Below the pieces are notes generated by a model that saw only the letters and a program-made list of their open reading frames with translations, was not told the DNA's origin and made no database searches. From NCBI GenBank assembly GCA_025677825.1, contig JAIXMO010000017.1:434001-498000 (forward strand): 64,000 nt of DNA, given 5' to 3'. Positions 58,354 through 64,000 of this stretch are shown here, in pieces. The translations under genes and the position numbers were made by a program. How positions within the stretch are numbered: the stretch's first letter is position 1; each line of letters starts with the position of its first letter. This DNA comes from Helicostylum pulchrum. Lineage: Eukaryota; Mucoromycota; Mucoromycetes; Mucorales; Mucoraceae.

Positions 58354-60240
58354 GTGACTTGCAAAGGTTATAATGATGTCAAATCCCTCTTTTTCTTTTC
58401 ATTATTCAATTTGGAAAATCTCATCAATGAGGATTTTTTCAGAGAAGTCTTTATGTCGTTATTAAGTGCGTACACGATGGAAAAGCGAAAGAAAACGGAG
58501 AAACTGGAAACATTCAGAACAATTATAAACAAGCATAGAGGAACTTTTCTTGAGCGTACATCCTACAAACCTATCGATCTAAAATACGGACAACAGATAG
58601 CGAACTACGAAGTAACCAAAATCCGTACTGCTTACATCAACAATGTTACTTCTAATTTTGGAAACCAGTTGAGGAAGATGTTAAACTTAATAATGAAAAA
58701 GAAGGATAGGTTACAGGAGGCTGGCTAGTCCAAAGAAGATAGACAGAATATTTACAGCTAAACGAACAAAGTCAAGTTAGCTGTATCTTCAAAAAAAGTA
58801 GAGGATGCTACTTCAGAATTTTTAGGTCAAGATGGTATGAACACTATTAGAAGTTTTATTGGTTGTTACTCTGAAGATTACAAGTTCGAGAAAGGCTCCA
58901 TCTTTTATGATTGTAAGACAAATCCTGTAAAGCATTTGAGGGCTTATTACCAAATCGCTAAAACGTGTAAAGCTTTACAAGATGGAAAATCTATAAACTG
59001 CTTTCCTATAAGAACTACGTTTATTCCTGCTATATGACAATCAAAACCTTAATTTTGAATACTCAAATTTTAAAAAACATGGCCTTGACGCATCTGGACA
59101 AGCAAGTAGTTTGGGGTGGAGCTATTAATCTCAATTTAAAAGGAATGGAACCGCGAGGTCCTGATAAACAAATGAAGTTCAGAGGAATGATATATACTGA
59201 CGGCGTAGGCGTGTCTATTCTTAAACAAAACTATGATCCAAGGAAAAGAGGTGATAAGAAGAGTAAAAAACAATTAGAAGACAAGGATTCCTTCAAATAT
59301 ACAGAAGATCTAAAAAAAGAAGGCCTTCTTGCTGATGTTGGTAAATGCGTTTTGGTTGATCCAGGTCGAAGAGACCTATTATATTGTACGCATGAAAATA
59401 TCACTTCCCAAATCAAAATGGTCTACAGATACACAAGTAACCAGAAAGGAGTTGAAACAAAGCCCAGAAAGTTTAGAAAGCTCCGTAAACGTTTTAAGCC
59501 TGATGAAGTGATCGCTGCTGAACTTTCTTTTTCTTACCATCATGCCACTTCTGTCAACAAGGAAAATATCGTAAAATATCTAGAAGCTAGAGAAAATGTG
59601 TCTGAAGGCTTAAACAACTACTACATCAATAAAGATATATCTCCAGGAGTCAGAGCTGTTGACCGTTTACCTTTTTACAAAATGAAGCTTTCAAGTATTA
59701 TTAACATGAAGCAATCAGAACAGCGATTAGCTAAAAATCTTAGACAAAAGTTTGGACAAGTCTCTGTAATTATCATAGGCAACTGGGCCGCAGCAAATGT
59801 GAAGTACCACGAACCCGCCAAAGGAGTCGGAATAAGAAACATGCTCAGAAAAGAAGGATTCAAGGTCTATTTGTTGGACGAGTTCAAAACTTCCTCATTA
59901 TGTCCTTCTTGCAAAGATGGTACTACCTTAGAGAAATTTAAAGAAGTTAAAAACTCTAGACCGTTTAGACGAACTAAAAATCCTACTGTAATATGTCATG
60001 GTTTGCTAAGGTTAAACACAATATGTTAATATCTAAAATACTATGAAACTGACAACCAGTTTGAAACTTGTAGATGTACCAATGAAAACTGTCTACAAGA
60101 TAGCAAGGAATCTCTAGTTCGTCGTCGTTTTTACAACAGAGATATGGCTGCAACATTGAATTTTTAGACATATTTTGTTTAGTTTGCAGGAAAACGGCAT
60201 TAGGCCTGAAAGGTTCGTACGCTTCTTCCTCCATCCCTGG
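58354..60240 (+). pseudogene. Fanzor/TnpB-type nuclease relic 3 (near full length)
   Basis: Long but broken protein of the Fanzor (eukaryotic TnpB) family. The first frame (EKLETFRTIINKHRGTFLER) has in-frame stops at 58726-58728 and 58759-58761 and continues to CFPIRTTFIPA. A one-base deletion near 59030 shifts to the frame of the 331-codon main part, which holds GMIYTDGVGVSILKQNYDP and the RuvC-I motif CVLVDPGRRDLLYC (Asp codon 59358-59360). IIIGNWAAANVKYHEPAKG follows, then LLDEFKTSSLCPSC with the first zinc cysteines and ICHGLLR. A stop (60027-60029) interrupts the zinc region. FYNRDMAATLNF (RuvC-III Asp 60141-60143) follows, then another shift and RHILFSLQENGIRPERFVRF. Catalytic Asp residues and the alternative Glu of Fanzors survive, so decay is recent. 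Confidence 0.85.
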
Positions 60241-60323
60241 CACTCAAAACAAAAAGTAATTTTCCCGTGCAGTTATCGCTGTAACCCATCAAGGTACAGA
60301 GTAAGTTTTAACCAAATGCATAA

Positions 60324-60434
60324 TGAACCTAAATTTTTTCACACCTGAACCTAATTTTTTTCACATTGTGAACCTAATTTTTTTCATTTTGTGAGCCTAT
60401 TTTTTTAAAAATTTTGTGCCTATTTTTTTTCGAT
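60324..60434 (+). repeat. Tandem repeat, about 23-bp unit, five copies
   Basis: Units near TGAACCTAATTTTTTTCACAT begin at 60324, 60346, 60369, about 60391 and about 60416; the last two are diverged (TGAGCCTATTTTTTT, TGCCTATTTTTTTT). The array starts some 85 bp after the last Fanzor-like codons of relic 3 and may mark the end of that element. Confidence 0.8.
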
Positions 60435-61760
60435 AAGTGAATTAATAATTTCGGAAAATAGTGTACCACCAGATTTTATAAATTAAATAAAGGCGGTCAA
60501 TAGCCGTTACACTTTTTATAGTAAAAAAAAATGGTTGCTTATGTGACAATCATGTTTAGTATTGTTTTCACACACAAGACTCGTAAGGGGGTAACATTGT
60601 CCTGTGGTTAACAGCAGGTACTACATCCTACTTCATCGTTCAGGCCAAGTACTTTAAATGTCTCAGACCAACTCGAAACTAGTATATTCGTATAAAGTTT
60701 GGCTTCGAGATGCATGTTTGTAAATGATCAAAAAGGACCATGCGTCATTTTTTTTTAAAAAAAGCATGATACTTTTATAATTTATTTTGCATTTCGAAAA
60801 AGCACGGGTAACTTCTTTTTTAAGGAAATATATAATTCAAATGTAATGCTGCATTGGTGTATAAAGATTTATAGTATTTTTTTTTTCTTCTTCTTTTTTT
60901 AATTTGAGTGCCTTATTTGATGATTATACACAGAAAAGAAGCAATGTAGCCGAAATACAGATAAAGGGAATATGACGATATAGAAATAATGTCATTTTTG
61001 TCAGTTCGGATCAATCTATACGATTGAAATTTAATATACTTTTTGTTCCTATTTTTGTTGTTGTGTCTCGTAGTTTTATCAGTAAACGAATTTTTTTTAA
61101 AAGAAATTTCATGCAAAAAAAAAAGGTAATAGGTTACTGAAAGTATTTAGCTTGATTAAAAAAAACCATCAAAGACCCCTAATAGTAACACACACACACA
61201 CACACACACACAACATCACATTTTATTTCTCCTGTAACATTTGTCCCGGAATTTTTTAAAAAAGTTGGATTAGCATAGAGACGTTTTCATACTACATTGA
61301 TATTAAAGGAGCTTTTTTTTATACATGTCGTTTATTAACGAACAAAATGTATACTTTTTTTTTTGTACCGTAAGGTCTCAATATACTCCTTACAGATATC
61401 ATGTATATGTGTTACTAATTCGACATTGTGGCTTTATGTTGTGGAACTTGATATGCCTTTTTTCGTAGTGGCACAGTACAACGACCGATTGATCCAAATC
61501 GCATTATACACTCCTCCATGCAGGAGAAATATAAAGGCAATCCGCTGGGTAAACTGTAGTTTTCATTTAAAATGAAACGTGTAAAAAAAAATTAAAAAAA
61601 GGCTTTCCTTTTTACTCCCACACACCCAATGTCCCTCTTATAGTATAAACGAGGGGTTTATATCACAGGGTCTGGCACTCCATACATACACTTTTTTTTT
61701 TTTGTATAAATACAGCATATCAAAATATTTCATCCTTTTTTTTTAAATCTCTTATATTAA
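60435..61760. other. Intergenic region
   Basis: About 1.3 kb without a supportable gene. It contains a T-run/A-run junction near 60748-60764 and the (AC)n array at 61190-61212. A TATAAATA box at 61705-61712 precedes the small ORF at 61761. The 70-codon plus frame at 61363-61575 has no supporting features. Confidence 0.55.
61190..61212. repeat. (AC)n microsatellite
   Basis: Uninterrupted AC dinucleotides, about eleven units, in an intergenic context. Confidence 0.95.
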
Positions 61761-61967
61761 ATGCCAAATAAAATAATGGATACCAAACAATACCCTTCTT
61801 CTGAAAATAGTGAAATCACACAAGATAGCAATACCACGGATCCGCGTTATTTTACAAATTATTTCACTGGAGCTCAAAGCCACAGCTGCTATAGCTTTTG
61901 CCCGAGATGTGGTGTGGATGTGGCCCAATTCTCTCATGATGATAACTGCCCTTTAGCTGGTCCATAA
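61761..61967 (+). CDS. Small cysteine-containing protein, 68 aa
   Basis: Not recognised. A single-exon frame MPNKIMDTKQYPSSENSEIT ... ends NCPLAGP with stop at 61965-61967. The C-terminal half holds SCYSFCPRCGVDVAQFSHD and a further Cys, so it could chelate zinc (C-x3-C-x2-C ... C). There is no signal peptide or membrane segment. A TATAAATA box about 55 bp upstream and a pyrimidine-rich leader support transcription. Composition is protein-like and the frame is not driven by homopolymers. It is tail-to-tail with the Rho GEF gene. Confidence 0.45.
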   Translation: MPNKIMDTKQYPSSENSEITQDSNTTDPRYFTNYFTGAQSHSCYSFCPRCGVDVAQFSHDDNCPLAGP

Positions 61968-62133
61968 CAATAATCTGATTCTTTTTCTCTCTCTCGTTGT
62001 ATATACTCATTTGTTAAATAATAAACATTATAAAAAAATAAATAACAATAAAAAAAAAAAAAATCGCGCATATCATGCTTATCACACTTACACACGCATA
62101 TATAAATCATGCAAAAAAAAAAAAAAGAAAAAC

Positions 62134-64000
62134 TTAATTATCTTTTTCATTTATTTTATCAATCCATAACTTTCTAGTAGATTCACTAGCAGTAGTTAAA
62201 GTAATTGAATCTTCCGCTTGATGAAAGGTAACTGGGTAGCCAGTCGAAGCAAGTGTTGTCGTTGTGGGAGAAGAAGATATCTTGTTATATATGTTGGACG
62301 TAGTGAATGATTTGTTGGATGATGGTGAGGGAATAATGTCTACAAATGAATTTATAAATAACAAGGTTTTTTTTTAAAAAAAAAGATCGTCATATTAATC
62401 AACTAACCTGCATTTGGTATAGATACATGTAGTTCTTCAAGTGGAATAGGCTAATAGAAAAAAAAAATGGAAGAGGAACATTTTTTAGCTTTTTATAATA
62501 CAAGTCATGTATCATTTTTTTTACCTTTTGATATATTTTATAGTATTCCAAACCGTCCTGATACTTTATTTTACAGCACACTAGATAATGATCAAATAAA
62601 AAGACTTGAATGTCCCAATTGTGATAATTAAAGCGTTTCATTTTTCCACACATGACCAGTTGACGCTTTGGATCGAGTAAATTCAAATCCTATTTAAAAG
62701 AAAAAATTAAATTAGTATATAACCCTTTTTTGATTATCAAACTAATTGATATTTACAATGTTTCCTTTTGCTGATATAATCTTTGACGATATTTGTTCGA
62801 GGTGAAAGGCGTTATCAGACAAGCCTACCTTTTTATTTAATTGAACCAACAGTTCGGTAATCTTTATGATGACAAGAGGTATATCGTGGTGATCTTGGTG
62901 ATCTTCCGGAGTTATTTGATGTATTGTGTTCAGTAATAAATTGTAGCGACCTAATCTGGATGTGGGTTTGGTCAGGTACCCATTCAATTCTAACCTACGA
63001 GATTCTGGCTGCCGTTCTAGTTTCTATATTTTTACACGTTTAGAGAAGAAAAAAAAACATGGATAAAATAAATCCTTACTTGTGCAAACTGTAGAAACTT
63101 TGGGTTTCTCTTTTTTTCTAATTCGTACGCATGCTTTCCAATAATTTGATGTTCTCCGTACGTGACAAACGGTTGAAAGTCTTTAACATGATTTAATAAG
63201 ATATCACCAACAGCAGGAATAACCGAATGCTTATCTTGTCTAACAGTTAAATCTTTTGATAGTGCAGAAGTTATTCTTTGAATATCAGGTAGATTCCAAA
63301 AGACTTCGGTAATAAATTCATTTCTTCTTTCGACGGGTATGATGTCACTAGTCTGAATAGGATCTATCCAAAACTATACAAATGAAAAAAGAGGGATCAG
63401 CCCACTGTAATAATTTTTTTTGTACTACTGCAATTACATTTTGTACATAGTGCATATCTTTTGTGAAATCTTGCTCGGTATAAATCAATTCATAAATACA
63501 TTCTTGACGCTTTTGTTCAATTCCATTTGTCCCCATAACAATATTTAAAGGAACAGAATGTCTCCAAAGAGATCTTAATTGCTAAATAAATATATATATA
63601 AGTACACGTGTAAAGAATTTTAATAAAACATATATACCTCTTGGTCAGTTGTAAGAAGAAATGAGCTAAGAGGGCGCTTCACTGTTTTTTTACCACGTGT
63701 AGTCATTCGTGGACAACTAATGCTATAACAAGGGCTCTTGCGTGTACAAGTAGGAGAGTAACAATCGGTTAATATGGAGAATATACCATTTACGGGTAGT
63801 GTTTCGCAAACCGATGGAACTAGTGTTAATTATAATTAATATTTTTTTAGTGTTTTGTACTACCATGAATTTTTGCGTTACCATGTTTTTTATGATTATT
63901 ATTTCTTTTTAATGATAATAATTTGTTGTTATTATTAGGAGAGACGAATTGGGGTGGAATAGGAGGCCTATCATAATAATTGCTATCGTCATGATGAGTA
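62134..64000 (-). CDS. Rho guanine-nucleotide exchange factor, ROM2-like (5' end beyond window)
   Basis: Activator of Rho1-type GTPases controlling cell-wall synthesis and polarity. Minus-strand exons: 64000(+)-63864, 63819-63638, 63581-63438, 63373-63080, 63023-62757, 62689-62525, 62450-62408 and 62339-62134. All junctions keep frame. The upstream part carries the paired motif CYSPTCTRKSPCYSISCPR found before the DH domain of fungal Rho1 GEFs. The DH domain runs from RQECIYELIYTEQDF through YVQNFWIDPIQ, VGDILLNHVKDFQPFVTYGE and LNGYLTKPTSRLGRYNLLL. The PH domain spans the last exons (MKRFNYHNWDIQVFLFDHYL, then TRKLWIDKINEKDN). The protein then stops, so the C-terminal CNH (citron) domain usual in ROM1/ROM2 is absent. 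Confidence 0.92.

Overview
The window looks like AT-rich nuclear DNA of a filamentous fungus, most probably an early-diverging one (Mucoromycota, Mucorales-like). Genes lie on both strands without operons and carry many short introns (about 45-80 nt, GT..AG, several with a TACTAAC/CTAAC-like branch site). Long A and T runs are everywhere. The gene set is fungal: SDH2, PUT1, SEC24, RPL12, a ROM2-like Rho GEF, and Fanzor-type relics typical of these fungi. The species assignment is inference; no marker gene such as rRNA is present.

Layout. 1-43: acidic C-terminal tail of an upstream + gene. 0.26-3.2 kb: gamma-tubulin complex component (+). 4.2-6.1 kb: mitochondrial proline dehydrogenase (+). 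6.8-8.6 kb: secreted orphan protein (-). 9.6-11.2 kb: GMPPA-type GDP-mannose pyrophosphorylase subunit in seven exons (-). 11.8-12.9 kb: two uncertain small genes and a minisatellite. 14.6-17.3 kb: Atos-family protein and a divergent Arf-like GTPase only 64 bp apart (-). 17.5-18.6 kb: dispersed repeats. 19.8-20.8 kb: SDH2 (+), convergent with SEC24 (20.9-24.0 kb, -). 25.0-26.5 kb: MFS anion transporter (-). 26.5-29.6 kb: gene desert with more repeat copies. 29.6-32.1 kb: gamma-glutamyltransferase with a 10-nt microexon (-). 33.0-33.7 kb: RPL12 (-). 36.6-37.6 kb: STIMATE-like membrane protein (+). 38.5-40.5 kb: four small chitin-binding (CBM14) genes, one intact and three damaged. 41.5-43.1 kb: hexokinase-like protein with altered active-site loops (+). 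44.0-45.7 kb: G3BP-like NTF2/RRM protein (-).

The right-hand part is decayed. It holds a Fanzor/TnpB relic (45.9-47.2 kb, -), a DnaJ-like gene without its J domain (47.7-48.9 kb, -), a repeat copy, several kb without assignable genes, a frameshifted hypothetical gene (54.3-55.0 kb, -), a tRNA-Ala-like sequence (56.95 kb), a second Fanzor fragment (57.5-57.7 kb, -) and a long third Fanzor relic (58.35-60.25 kb, +). The window ends in the 3' part of a Rho GEF (62.1-64.0 kb, -).

The housekeeping genes belong to unrelated pathways: proline catabolism, TCA cycle/respiration, COPII transport, protein mannosylation/cell wall, glutathione turnover, translation and microtubule nucleation. The most unusual content is the group of three independent Fanzor (eukaryotic TnpB, RNA-guided nuclease family) remnants within about 15 kb, the hexokinase-like probable pseudoenzyme, the decaying CBM14 cluster, the extended Arf-like GTPase and the dispersed non-coding repeat family. 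Exon coordinates were deduced by hand from splice signals and frame continuity.
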